From contig JBIIOU010000014.1 of NCBI GenBank assembly GCA_044336815.1, forward strand, positions 1 through 23,716: a DNA stretch of 23,716 nucleotides, read 5' to 3'. Shown here piece after piece: positions 14,221 to 23,698 of this stretch. The position numbers and the translations under genes were made by a program. The notes under the pieces are model-generated. The model saw only the letters and a list, made by a program, of their open reading frames with translations. It searched no databases and was not told the DNA's origin. This DNA comes from GCA-2737125 sp044336815 (GTDB taxonomy: Bacteria > Actinomycetota > Actinomycetes > S36-B12). The stretch's first letter is position 1. Each line of letters starts with the position of its first letter.

Positions 14221-14502
14221 CTAGCGCTTCTTAGCTTTGCGGTCGTCCTTGATGTGGCCTTTGAAGGTGCGGGTCGGGGCGAATTCGCCGAGCTTGTGCC
14301 CGACCATGTTCTCCGAGACAAACACCGGCACATGCTTTCGGCCGTCATGCACAGCGATCGTGTGGCCGAGCATGATCGGAATGATCATCGAACGACGTGA
14401 CCAGGTCTTGATCACGTTCTTTGACCCAGCCTCGTTCTGGACTTCCACCTTTTTCATTAAATGGGTGTCGACGAACGGACCCTTTTTTAGACTGCGTGGC
14501 AT
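14221..14502 (-). CDS. rpsS: 30S ribosomal protein S19
   Basis: S19 is a head protein that contacts S13. The 93-residue product begins MPRSLKKGPFVDTHLMKKV and has the motifs KTWSRRSMIIPIMLGHTIAV and VGHKLGEFAPTRTFKGH. It has normal length. The start is ATG at 14502, 12 nt after rplB. Confidence 0.98.
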   Translation of the reverse strand: MPRSLKKGPFVDTHLMKKVEVQNEAGSKNVIKTWSRRSMIIPIMLGHTIAVHDGRKHVPVFVSENMVGHKLGEFAPTRTFKGHIKDDRKAKKR

Positions 14503-14514
14503 ATTTCGCTTCCC

Positions 14515-15351
14515 TTATCGCTTCTTGCCGGTCTTGCGGCGTCGGACGATGAACATGTCGCTGGCCTTGTTGGCCTTGCGAGTGCGGCCTTCTGGCTTGC
14601 CATTCGGGTTGACGGGATGGCGTCCACCTGAAGTCTTGCCTTCACCACCACCATGTGGATGGTCGACCGGGTTCATGGCAACACCGCGGACGGTTGGGCG
14701 CTTGCCCTTCCAGCGCATTCGGCCGGCCTTGCCCCAGTTGATATTGGACTGTTCGGCGTTGCCCACCTCGCCGATCGTGGCACGAGCACGCAGGTCAACA
14801 TTGCGAATTTCACCCGACGGCATACGCAACTGTGCGTAGGGGCCGTCCTTTGCGACTAGCTGGACACTTGAACCAGCCGAACGGGCGATCTTCGCACCGC
14901 CACCCGGGCGCAGCTCAACCGCGTGAATTACTGAACCAACCGGAATATTGCGTAACGGCAAGTTGTTTCCCGGCTTGATATCGGCACTCGGCCCAGTCTC
15001 GATCGCATCGCCTTGCTTGAGCTTATTGGGCGCAATGATGTAGCGCTTCTCGCCGTCAGCAAAATGCAGTAGCGCGATTCGCGCGGTGCGGTTGGGATCG
15101 TATTCAATATGCGCCACGCGAGCGGGTACGCCATCTTTGTCCGCGCGCTTGAAGTCAATGATGCGATAGGCACGCTTATGACCGCCACCTTGATGGCGGG
15201 TGGTGATCTTGCCGGAGTTGTTACGACCGCCCTTTTTCGGCAGCGGGCGTACTAGTGACTTCTCCGGTTCTGACCGCGTGATCTCGACGAAGTCGGCCAC
15301 GCTCGAGCCACGACGGCCCGGTGTGGTCGGCTTGTATTTGCGGATTCCCAT
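14515..15351 (-). CDS. rplB: 50S ribosomal protein L2
   Basis: L2 is required for subunit association and peptidyl-transfer centre structure. The 278-residue product starts MGIRKYKPTTPGRRGSSV and contains GRNNSGKITTRHQGGGHK (with a preceding KK) and the conserved MNPVDHPHGGGEGK region near the peptidyl-transferase centre. The start is ATG at 15351, 31 nt after rplW, with a perfect hairpin in between. Confidence 0.98.
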   Translation of the reverse strand: MGIRKYKPTTPGRRGSSVADFVEITRSEPEKSLVRPLPKKGGRNNSGKITTRHQGGGHKRAYRIIDFKRADKDGVPARVAHIEYDPNRTARIALLHFADGEKRYIIAPNKLKQGDAIETGPSADIKPGNNLPLRNIPVGSVIHAVELRPGGGAKIARSAGSSVQLVAKDGPYAQLRMPSGEIRNVDLRARATIGEVGNAEQSNINWGKAGRMRWKGKRPTVRGVAMNPVDHPHGGGEGKTSGGRHPVNPNGKPEGRTRKANKASDMFIVRRRKTGKKR

Positions 15352-15376
15352 AGCTCTTCCGTCTCGTTAGTCGATT

Positions 15377-15396
15377 GCCCGGTCAGGAGACCGGGC
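15377..15396 (-). other. Perfect hairpin spanning the rplW stop codon
   Basis: GCCCGGTC (15396-15389) pairs with GACCGGGC (15384-15377) around the tetraloop TCCT. The rplW TGA lies at the loop/stem border. No U-run follows. The structure could affect termination at rplW and translation of rplB, or mark an RNA-processing site; this is inference. Confidence 0.55.
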
Positions 15397-15682
15397 CTCC
15401 GAAGATGTCGATGCGATCACCGGCGGCCACAGAAACGATCGCTCGCTTTGTGGCTGCACGACGACCGAAGCCAGTGCGGGTGCGAATCCGCTTTCCTTCA
15501 CGGTTGTGCGTGTTCACGCTGATTACCTTCACGCCAAAAACCTTCTCGACCGCAATTTTGATCTGCGTCTTATTCGCGTCTGGCGAGACAATGAACGTGT
15601 ACTTGTTCTCATCAAGAAGCCCGTAGCTCTTCTCCGAGATGACTGGTGAAATCAAGATGTCGCGGGGGTCTTGGATTCTCAC
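15383..15682 (-). CDS. rplW: 50S ribosomal protein L23
   Basis: L23 sits at the tunnel exit and is the docking point for trigger factor and SRP. The 99-residue product contains DILISPVISEKSYGLLDENK, the loop TRTGFGRRAATKRAIV and a Gly-Pro-rich end. The start is GTG at 15682, overlapping the rplD stop by four bases (GTGA). Confidence 0.97.
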   Translation of the reverse strand: MRIQDPRDILISPVISEKSYGLLDENKYTFIVSPDANKTQIKIAVEKVFGVKVISVNTHNREGKRIRTRTGFGRRAATKRAIVSVAAGDRIDIFGGPVS

Positions 15683-16353
15683 GCTTCTACCTCCGACTGC
15701 CTTGCCACGGACTTGACGCTCTTACCCTTGGGGGTGCCCTCTAGAAATGCTTCGAGAGCAGCCTTGGTGAAAAGCACCTGATCGCTGACGATGACGTCGT
15801 AAGTATTGAGTTGGTCGGGTGCGACCACGTGCGCATTATCAACATTGCGCAAGCTCAACCAAGAAGTCGTCTCCTCGCGGCTGACCACAACTAGCACACG
15901 GCCCTCAAGACCCAAGGCTTGTAGTGATGCAGTCGCGCTCTTGGTTGACGGGACGTCGCCGGTAACAAGTTCAGAAACCACGTGAATGCGTTCTTCGCGG
16001 GCCCGATCCGAAAGTGCGCCGCGCAGTGCTGCAACCTTCATTTTCTTCGGGGTGCGCTGCGAGTAATCACGTGGCTGCGGCCCATGGACCACCCCACCGC
16101 CAACAAACTGAGGTGCCCGAATTGAACCTTGGCGGGCCCGGCCGGTGCCTTTTTGCTTGTAAGGCTTGCGCCCGCCGCCACTTACCTCAGCGCGGGTCTT
16201 AGTCGAATGGGTACCTTGGCGCGCAGCAGCCTGTTGGGCCACGACAACCTGATGGATCAGTGGAATGTTGACCTGCACGTCGAAGATCTCGGCGGGTAGC
16301 TCAACTTTGCCGGATGCTTTGCCGGCAGGAGTGCGAACGTCTACAGCGGTCAC
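15679..16353 (-). CDS. rplD: 50S ribosomal protein L4
   Basis: L4 lines the exit tunnel. In some bacteria it represses the S10 operon. The 224-residue product has the loop region KTRAEVSGGGRKPYKQKGTG with GRARQGSIRAPQFVGGGVV, typical of L4. GTG at 16353 lies 2 nt after the rplC stop and has GGAGGG upstream. The end overlaps rplW. Confidence 0.97.
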   Translation of the reverse strand: MTAVDVRTPAGKASGKVELPAEIFDVQVNIPLIHQVVVAQQAAARQGTHSTKTRAEVSGGGRKPYKQKGTGRARQGSIRAPQFVGGGVVHGPQPRDYSQRTPKKMKVAALRGALSDRAREERIHVVSELVTGDVPSTKSATASLQALGLEGRVLVVVSREETTSWLSLRNVDNAHVVAPDQLNTYDVIVSDQVLFTKAALEAFLEGTPKGKSVKSVARQSEVEA

Positions 16354-16355
16354 GG

Positions 16356-17000
16356 TCAGCCCTCCTTCACAGCGGTACGGACAAATACCAAGCCACCTTT
16401 GGGGCCGGGAATGGCACCCTTGATGAGCAGCAAGCCTTTTTCGACATCAACGCCGTAGACGACCAGGTTCAAGGTCGTCTGGCGGACGCCACCCATCCGA
16501 CCGGCCATCTTCATTCCTTTGAAAACGCGACCGGGGGTTGCGCAACCACCGATTGAACCTGGTGAGCGGTGCTTGCGGGTAACACCGTGCGTCGCGCGCA
16601 AGCCGTGGAAACCATGGCGCTTCATGACACCGGCAAAACCCTTGCCCTTGGTTGTGCCCACGATGTCAATGCGCTGACCCGCTTCGAAAGTATCGGGGCC
16701 TAATTCTTGCCCGAGGGTGTACTCGGTGGCATCGTCGGTGCGAATTTCAACCAAGTGGCGACGTGGAGTCACGCCTGCCTTGACGAATTGCCCGGTATCT
16801 GGCTTGTTCACCTTGCGCGGGTCAATAGCCCCGAAGGCAATCTGCACAGCCGAATAGCCATCTTTGTCTGCGGTCCGTACCTGGGTAACGACACATGGCC
16901 CCGCCTTGACCACAGTTATGGGCACAACTTTGTTGTTGTCGTCCCATACCTGAGTCATGCCGAGCTTTTCGCCCAGTACGCCCTTCACATTGGTACTCAT
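16356..17000 (-). CDS. rplC: 50S ribosomal protein L3
   Basis: L3 is an early-assembly 50S protein reaching the peptidyl-transferase centre. I start it at ATG 17000 (214 residues, MSTNVKGVLGEKLGMTQVW), which is the family N-terminus. An open frame extends further upstream but overlaps rpsJ out of frame. The conserved KGKGFAGVMKRHGFHG, GSIGGCATPGRVFKGMKMAG and GPKGGLVFVR segments are present. It begins 13 nt after rpsJ. Confidence 0.97.
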   Translation of the reverse strand: MSTNVKGVLGEKLGMTQVWDDNNKVVPITVVKAGPCVVTQVRTADKDGYSAVQIAFGAIDPRKVNKPDTGQFVKAGVTPRRHLVEIRTDDATEYTLGQELGPDTFEAGQRIDIVGTTKGKGFAGVMKRHGFHGLRATHGVTRKHRSPGSIGGCATPGRVFKGMKMAGRMGGVRQTTLNLVVYGVDVEKGLLLIKGAIPGPKGGLVFVRTAVKEG

Positions 17001-17013
17001 GGTCGTCGCGTCC

Positions 17014-17322
17014 TTACAGCTTGATCTCGATATCGACACCAGCTGGGAGGTCAAGACGCATAAGCGAATCAACCGTCTTCGGCGTGGGGTCGAGAATGTC
17101 AATGAGGCGCTTGTGTGTTCGCATTTCAAAGTGCTCTCGTGAGTCCTTGTACTTGTGCGGCGAACGGATAACGCAGTACACGTTCTTCTCCGTTGGCAGC
17201 GGCACCGGGCCGGCAACTTTCGCGCCTGTCCGGATCACTGTCTCGACGATTTTGCGCGCCGAAGAATCAATGACCTCATGGTCGTAGGCCTTAAGCCGAA
17301 TGCGGATCTTTTGTCCCGCCAT
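17014..17322 (-). CDS. rpsJ: 30S ribosomal protein S10
   Basis: S10 is a head protein that also acts as NusE in antitermination. The 102-residue product begins MAGQKIRIRLKAYDHEVID and contains GPVPLPTEKNVYCVIRSPHK and FEMRTHKRLIDI. It is the first gene of the S10 operon. The 114-nt gap to tuf contains a perfect hairpin and no promoter that I can place with confidence. The start is ATG at 17322; AAGGA lies rather far upstream (about 13 nt). Confidence 0.98.
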   Translation of the reverse strand: MAGQKIRIRLKAYDHEVIDSSARKIVETVIRTGAKVAGPVPLPTEKNVYCVIRSPHKYKDSREHFEMRTHKRLIDILDPTPKTVDSLMRLDLPAGVDIEIKL

Positions 17323-17406
17323 GGTGGCTGGTGTCCTTACTTCTCGTATGCCGACTGCTACAGGTTCTTGCGGTGGTTCGGGTGCTACTGGCGTTACTTG
17401 GTGAGC

Positions 17407-17430
17407 GGGGGTGGCATTGCTGCCACCCCC
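17407..17430 (-). terminator. Perfect 10-bp hairpin with GCAA loop between tuf and rpsJ
   Basis: GGGGGTGGCA (17430-17421) and TGCCACCCCC (17416-17407) form a perfect 10-bp stem closed by a GCAA (GNRA-type) tetraloop. It begins 6 nt after the tuf stop codon. No U-run follows (GCTCACC). It may be a U-less terminator or a processing structure separating the str and S10 transcripts. Confidence 0.6.
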
Positions 17431-17436
17431 TCCCCA

Positions 17437-18633
17437 CTACTTCAGAATCTTGATAACGCGACCGGCACCCACTGTGCGTCCACCCTCACGGATGGCGAAC
17501 CGAAGGCCCTCTTCCATGGCGATGGACTGGATCAGTTCAACGCGCATGTCGGTGTTGTCGCCGGGCATAACCATGTCTTTGCCGTCTGGCAGGTAAACCA
17601 CACCGGTTACATCGGTGGTGCGGAAGTAGAACTGCGGGCGGTAGTTGTTGAAGAACGGCGTGTGACGGCCGCCTTCATCCTTCGACAGGATGTATACCTG
17701 TGCGTCGAAGTCGGTATGTGGCGTGATCGAACCGGGCTTGCAGCAAACCTGGCCGCGCTCGACGTCTTCGCGCTTGGTACCGCGAAGAAGTAGACCTACG
17801 TTCTCGCCTGCTTGACCTTCGTCGAGCAACTTGCGGAACATCTCGACTCCGGTGACCGTTGTCTTTTGAGCCGGGCCTGGGCGAATACCAACGATTTCGA
17901 TTTCCTCGTTGATCTTGACCTGACCACGCTCGATGCGGCCGGTGACGACCGTGCCGCGACCGGTGATTGTGAAGACGTCCTCGACTGGCATGAGGAACGG
18001 CTTATCAATCTCACGCTCGGGAGTTGGGATGTAGGCATCCACCGCGTCCATGAGAGCAAGAATCGACTCGCCCCACTTGGCGTCACCCTGCAGCGCTGGG
18101 AAGGCGGCTACGCGAACTACCGGGATGTCATCGCCCGGGAACTCGTAGATCGACAGCAACTCACGGACCTCCATCTCGACGAGCTCGAGAAGATCCTCGT
18201 CATCCACCATGTCGCACTTGTTCAGCGCGACAACCAGCGAGGGAACACCGACCTGGCGAGCCAGGAGGACGTGCTCCTTGGTCTGGGGCATCGGGCCATC
18301 GGTGGCGGCGACCACGAGGATCGCGCCGTCCATCTGGGCCGCACCGGTGATCATGTTCTTGATGTAGTCAGCGTGACCTGGGCAATCCACATGTGCATAG
18401 TGGCGCGCTTCGGTCTGATATTCGACGTGGGCGATCGAGATCGTGATACCACGCTGGCGCTCTTCTGGCGCCTTGTCGATCATGTCGAATGGCGTGAACG
18501 GGTTCACGTCTGGGTACTTGTCATGCAGCACCTTGGTGATCGCAGCGGTCAGCGTCGTCTTGCCATGGTCAATGTGACCAATGGTGCCGATGTTGACGTG
18601 CGGCTTGGTGCGCTCAAACTTGGCCTTCGCCAT
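17437..18633 (-). CDS. tuf: Elongation factor Tu
   Basis: EF-Tu delivers aminoacyl-tRNA to the ribosome. G1 is GHIDHGKT at residues 19-26, with Ile where Val is more usual. The switch II region is DCPGH, G4 is NKCDM, and EERQRGITISIAHVEY covers the effector region. Domains 2 and 3 are complete and end in VGAGRVIKILK. The length of 398 residues is normal. The start is ATG at 18633 with GGGAGA upstream. It follows fusA after 86 nt, and the gap holds an inverted repeat. Confidence 0.99.
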   Translation of the reverse strand: MAKAKFERTKPHVNIGTIGHIDHGKTTLTAAITKVLHDKYPDVNPFTPFDMIDKAPEERQRGITISIAHVEYQTEARHYAHVDCPGHADYIKNMITGAAQMDGAILVVAATDGPMPQTKEHVLLARQVGVPSLVVALNKCDMVDDEDLLELVEMEVRELLSIYEFPGDDIPVVRVAAFPALQGDAKWGESILALMDAVDAYIPTPEREIDKPFLMPVEDVFTITGRGTVVTGRIERGQVKINEEIEIVGIRPGPAQKTTVTGVEMFRKLLDEGQAGENVGLLLRGTKREDVERGQVCCKPGSITPHTDFDAQVYILSKDEGGRHTPFFNNYRPQFYFRTTDVTGVVYLPDGKDMVMPGDNTDMRVELIQSIAMEEGLRFAIREGGRTVGAGRVIKILK

Positions 18634-18668
18634 TTGAGTTCTCCCTTTTCGTAATGCCGTCCGGCGTT

Positions 18669-18719
18669 GTCGCGGATCGGTGGCGTGTTCTTGTTTATTT
18701 GTTTTTCAGTGATCCGCGA

Positions 18720-18720
<1 letters not shown>
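18669..18720 (-). promoter_or_regulatory. Perfect 10-bp inverted repeat between fusA and tuf
   Basis: GTCGCGGATC (18720-18711, beginning at the last base of the fusA stop) is exactly complementary to GATCCGCGAC (18678-18669). The 32-nt spacer is A-rich (ACTGAAAAACAAATAAACAA on the transcript). The second arm lies about 35 nt before the tuf start. It could expose an A-rich loop to a regulator or nuclease, or act in 3'-end formation of fusA. I could not identify a separate tuf promoter. Confidence 0.5.
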
Positions 18721-20831
<2,111 letters not shown>

Positions 20832-20889
20832 GTTGCTCTCCGTTACTCTCGTTTATCGGGTCAAAACAGTTGTTGGTGGAAGGTTTTAG

Positions 20890-21360
20890 CTACCAGCGGT
20901 AATGGGCAAAAGCCTTATTGGCTTCGGCCATCTTGTGGGTATCTTCACGCTTCTTGACGCTGGCGCCAAGACCATTTGAAGCATCCAGAATTTCATTCAT
21001 TAAGCGCTCGGTCATTGTCTTCTCGCGACGCTGGCGCGAGTATCCAATGAGCCAGCGCAGGGCCAAAGTGATGCTGCGATTGGGCTTGACCTCTACCGGC
21101 ACCTGGTAGGTCGCGCCACCAACTCGGCGGGACCGCACTTCCAAGGTCGGCTTGATGTTGTCAAGTGCACGCTTCAAAGTCTGAACGGGATCGGTGCCGG
21201 TCTTGTCGCGGCAGCCTTCAAGGGCCCCATAAACAATACGCTCAGCGGTGGAGCGCTTGCCATCTAGCAGCACCTTATTGATCAACTGGGTAACGATGGG
21301 GGCACTAAATACTGGATCGTTGACGATCGGCCGCTTGGTAGCTGGACCCTTGCGAGGCAT
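20890..21360 (-). CDS. rpsG: 30S ribosomal protein S7
   Basis: S7 is the primary assembly protein of the 30S head. In E. coli it represses the str operon. The 156-residue product starts MPRKGPATKRPIVNDPVF, has GGATYQVPVEVKPNRSITLA and ends EANKAFAHYRW, the normal family C-terminus. Its ATG overlaps the rpsL stop by one base (TAATG), suggesting coupled translation. Confidence 0.98.
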   Translation of the reverse strand: MPRKGPATKRPIVNDPVFSAPIVTQLINKVLLDGKRSTAERIVYGALEGCRDKTGTDPVQTLKRALDNIKPTLEVRSRRVGGATYQVPVEVKPNRSITLALRWLIGYSRQRREKTMTERLMNEILDASNGLGASVKKREDTHKMAEANKAFAHYRW

Positions 21361-21734
21361 TAGGCCTTCTCCTTCTTTGCACCGTAGCGCGAACGGGCCT
21401 GCTTGCGGTTCTTGACGCCTTGGGTATCGAGGGCACCGCGGATGACCTTGTAACGAACACCGGGAAGATCGCGGACGCGGCCCCCGCGCACGAGGACAAT
21501 TGAGTGCTCTTGCAGATTGTGGCCAACACCAGGAATGTAGGCGGTGATTTCGACACCGGAGGTCAAGCGAACGCGGGCCACCTTGCGCAGCGCCGAGTTC
21601 GGCTTCTTCGGGGTGGTCGTGTAAACGCGAGTACAGACCCCACGCCGCTGCGGGCTGCCCTTTAGGGCTGGGGCCTTGCTCTTGGTGACCTTGTCCTGTC
21701 GGCCCTTGCGGACCAACTGCTGGATCGTTGGCAC
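21360..21734 (-). CDS. rpsL: 30S ribosomal protein S12 (Arg at position 88)
   Basis: S12 is the decoding-centre protein of the 30S subunit. The 124-residue product starts MPTIQQLVRKGRQDK and has TTTPKKPNSALRK (Lys43 retained). It has GGRVRDLPGVRYK, in which residue 88 is Arg (codon CGC at 21471-21473), while most bacteria have Lys. Lys88-to-Arg in S12 is an established streptomycin-resistance change in mycobacteria. The start is GTG at 21734 with GAGGAAGG upstream. It is the first gene of the str operon, after a promoter and long leader. Confidence 0.98.
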   Translation of the reverse strand: MPTIQQLVRKGRQDKVTKSKAPALKGSPQRRGVCTRVYTTTPKKPNSALRKVARVRLTSGVEITAYIPGVGHNLQEHSIVLVRGGRVRDLPGVRYKVIRGALDTQGVKNRKQARSRYGAKKEKA

Positions 21735-21947
21735 TCTTTGCCTTCCTCGTTCGGTTTCGCGTCGGTCAAAACTGAGCTGGCAGTGCGATTCCCTCTAGGA
21801 TCTACGACCCACGCGGTCGGGTGTGTCGGACTGCCAGCAGGCAGACATGACGCCAAATCGCATGTTGATCCCCGGCGCATTCGCGCCCCGTGCGCATCTT
21901 CGGGGGAAGCCGCGCACACCGGGATGCACCTGATGTTCCAGGCACAA
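21735..21947 (-). promoter_or_regulatory. Structured 5' leader of the rpsL operon
   Basis: From the predicted transcription start (about 21947) to the rpsL GTG the leader is about 210 nt. It shows: hairpin GTGCGC/GCGCAC with inner CTTC/GAAG (21890-21917); hairpin GGCGC/GCGCC (21874-21887); local hairpin CTGCC-TGCT-GGCAG (21831-21844); and a 9-bp long-range stem GCTGGCAGT/ACTGCCAGC (21830-21838 with 21776-21784). The last two share bases 21831-21835 (and the local loop), so they exclude each other, as in an RNA switch. TTTT follows the long stem 4 nt later. Function is inferred. Confidence 0.5.
21795..21863 (-). CDS. Possible 22-codon upstream ORF in the rpsL leader
   Basis: An ATG at 21863, preceded by GGGGA about 7 nt upstream, opens a 22-residue frame (MRFGVMSACWQSDT and so on) that ends at TAG 21795. 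It covers the local leader hairpin and one arm of the long-range stem, so its translation could influence folding. There is no run of regulatory codons and no homology that I recognise. It may be chance. Confidence 0.2.
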   Translation of the reverse strand: MRFGVMSACWQSDTPDRVGRRS

Positions 21948-21953
21948 ATGCGA

Positions 21954-21983
21954 AGATTACCCGTAGCCGGCCCCCGACGTCAA
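21954..21983 (-). promoter_or_regulatory. Promoter of the str operon
   Basis: TTGACG (-35, 21983-21978) and TAATCT (-10, 21959-21954) are separated by 18 nt and fit the principal actinobacterial sigma factor. Transcription would start near 21947. It is the best promoter in the 295-nt gap before rpsL. Confidence 0.65.
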
Positions 21984-22029
21984 AGTGGGGTACCTCAACG
22001 CGAAAGTCAGAGCATTAAACCGAGAAAAT

Positions 22030-23685
22030 TCAAGGTTTTTCATGCTCTTGGGCCACCGGTTGCTCGGTGCTTTTGGGTGTCTTGCCCCTGGACCCGAGGA
22101 GGAATAGGGCGACGAAGGCCGCGATCGCCACCCCGACTGCCGCAATCATTAACGCCGTGGTTACTCCAAGGGTGTAAGCCACGCTGGCTGCAGTGGCCGC
22201 TTCTTGCCCATTGGTTTTCAGGATTTCCGGAATTGCCCCAGAAACGACCTCATCGGTAAGTGACTCATATCCGGAAATCTGAGCGCCATCAACCAGCCAA
22301 ACCGATGTCACTCGCACCGCCGAAATGGCACTGATCACGGCAATCCCCAAGACCGCCGAAATAGAACTAATCAGCGCCATGAAGCCCGAGATAGTACCCA
22401 TTTGGTCACGTGGGATTGCCATCATGGCACCGGCCGAAACCGCCGGCATACCGACACCGATACCTACCCCCATAACCGCAAACCAGAGCATGATCTGAGC
22501 GAGGCCGGTTGTAGTAGTGGTCAGGTGCAGGCCATAGAGCCCAAACGCCACCGTTCCCAAGCCGATGCAAGTTGTCGGGCCTAAGCCGATGCGGCCCATG
22601 ATCTTTGGTGAGATGGGCGAGAACACGACCAGCATTAAAGAGGCACCAAAGGACGAAATACCCGCCATCATCGGGGTGAAACCGAGCACGTTTTGAACCA
22701 AGAGCATCTGCTGCATCATGGCTCCGGCCAAGACCATCGAAAGTAAAACCGAAATAGTTAATGTCGCCGGGATGGGCGCCACCTTGATCGATGCCCAGTT
22801 AGTTAACTTAATCAAGCTGTGTCGTTGCTGCAGGACCATGATCAAAAGGACAGCGAAGCCAGCAGCAACCGGTACGTACACAATTGGTTCGTTAAACTTA
22901 CTGGTTTCGAGCATGCTCAAGCCACCGGCAACTAAAATCATTGCGACCGTAAGAAGTGAAGATCCCAGCCAGTCAACTCGACGTTTTTCCGATCCATCAG
23001 GAATATCTTTTGGAACTTCTCGAAGTACCAGCGGAATAACAGCCGCCATCAAAAACACGTTGATTCCGAACATCCAACGCCAGCCCAAAAATTGCACCAT
23101 TGCGCCGCCAATAATTGGCCCAAACGCAGAAGCACCTGACGTAACCGCTGTCCAGAGCCCAATTAGTTTCGCTATCTGATCATGCGCGACCGCAGATGTC
23201 AGCATGGCCAGGGCCAAGGTGCCCATGAATCCCGACCCGACACCTTGAATTGCCCTGCCAACGATAAGTACAGCCATATCAGGGGAAAGTGCGCTGATGG
23301 CTGAGCCAACAACAAAAATTGAGGTACCGATCAAATACAGACGCCGGCGGCCGGTGCGGTCACCGAGTGCGCCCGCTGGCACCGCTAGGGCGGCTCCAGC
23401 CACCATGTATGCCATCATCGCCCATTCCATCTGGGCCATGCCAACGCCGAATTCCTTTTGAATAGTCGGCAGGGCAACTGACATGACGCTGAGGTCAAGA
23501 CCAACGAGGAACTGGCCGGTAGCCAGTGCAATTAGGGCGATGTTCGAGGCCATTCCCATCCGCACTTTGCTGGCCTTGGAACCGTCCTGGGGCTTGGGAG
23601 ATTGACCCCCTGCCGGAGGTTTAGCCACATCGGGATTGTGGTGATGAATTCGGGAGAGTTGGGCCAAATCCATCCGCAGGTTCAT
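22030..23685 (-). CDS. MFS drug/solute exporter, DHA2 (14-TM) type
   Basis: The 551-residue membrane protein belongs to the major facilitator superfamily. After a hydrophilic N-terminus of about 45 residues, TM1 contains GLDLSVMSVALPTIQKEFG, the DHA2-type LDxxxxxVALP signature. Motif A is GALGDRTGRRR (105-115), the RxxQGxG motif is at 144-150, and GPIIGG lies in the TM5 region. Length and hydrophobic pattern suit 14 segments (EmrB/QacA-like proton antiporters). The substrate is unknown. ATG at 23685 has no Shine-Dalgarno sequence; in-frame ATGs at codons 5 and 43 are alternatives. It sits upstream of rpsL, in the same direction, with an independent promoter between them. Confidence 0.9.
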   Translation of the reverse strand: MNLRMDLAQLSRIHHHNPDVAKPPAGGQSPKPQDGSKASKVRMGMASNIALIALATGQFLVGLDLSVMSVALPTIQKEFGVGMAQMEWAMMAYMVAGAALAVPAGALGDRTGRRRLYLIGTSIFVVGSAISALSPDMAVLIVGRAIQGVGSGFMGTLALAMLTSAVAHDQIAKLIGLWTAVTSGASAFGPIIGGAMVQFLGWRWMFGINVFLMAAVIPLVLREVPKDIPDGSEKRRVDWLGSSLLTVAMILVAGGLSMLETSKFNEPIVYVPVAAGFAVLLIMVLQQRHSLIKLTNWASIKVAPIPATLTISVLLSMVLAGAMMQQMLLVQNVLGFTPMMAGISSFGASLMLVVFSPISPKIMGRIGLGPTTCIGLGTVAFGLYGLHLTTTTTGLAQIMLWFAVMGVGIGVGMPAVSAGAMMAIPRDQMGTISGFMALISSISAVLGIAVISAISAVRVTSVWLVDGAQISGYESLTDEVVSGAIPEILKTNGQEAATAASVAYTLGVTTALMIAAVGVAIAAFVALFLLGSRGKTPKSTEQPVAQEHEKP

Positions 23686-23692
23686 GGGGCTA

Positions 23693-23698
23693 AGTATC
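23693..23698 (-). promoter_or_regulatory. Possible extended -10 of a leaderless MFS mRNA
   Basis: On the minus strand TGC-GATACT resembles an extended -10 element. Seven bases separate it from the ATG at 23685, so transcription would begin at or next to the start codon. The lack of a Shine-Dalgarno sequence fits a leaderless mRNA. The -35 area is barely inside the window, so this is weak. Confidence 0.3.

Noticed and set aside
16356..17216. Longer (286-residue) version of L3
   Set aside because: The extra N-terminal part lies inside rpsJ in another frame; the family N-terminus is at 17000 with rpsJ ending just before.
17812..18654. Long plus-strand open frame (280 codons) opposite tuf
   Set aside because: It is antisense to EF-Tu and mirrors its codon pattern; no ribosome binding site and no recognisable domain.
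21662..21919. 85-residue minus-strand frame across the rpsL leader
   Set aside because: It overlaps rpsL in the wrong frame, has Arg/Ser/Pro-rich composition typical of a shadow frame, and covers the promoter-leader region.
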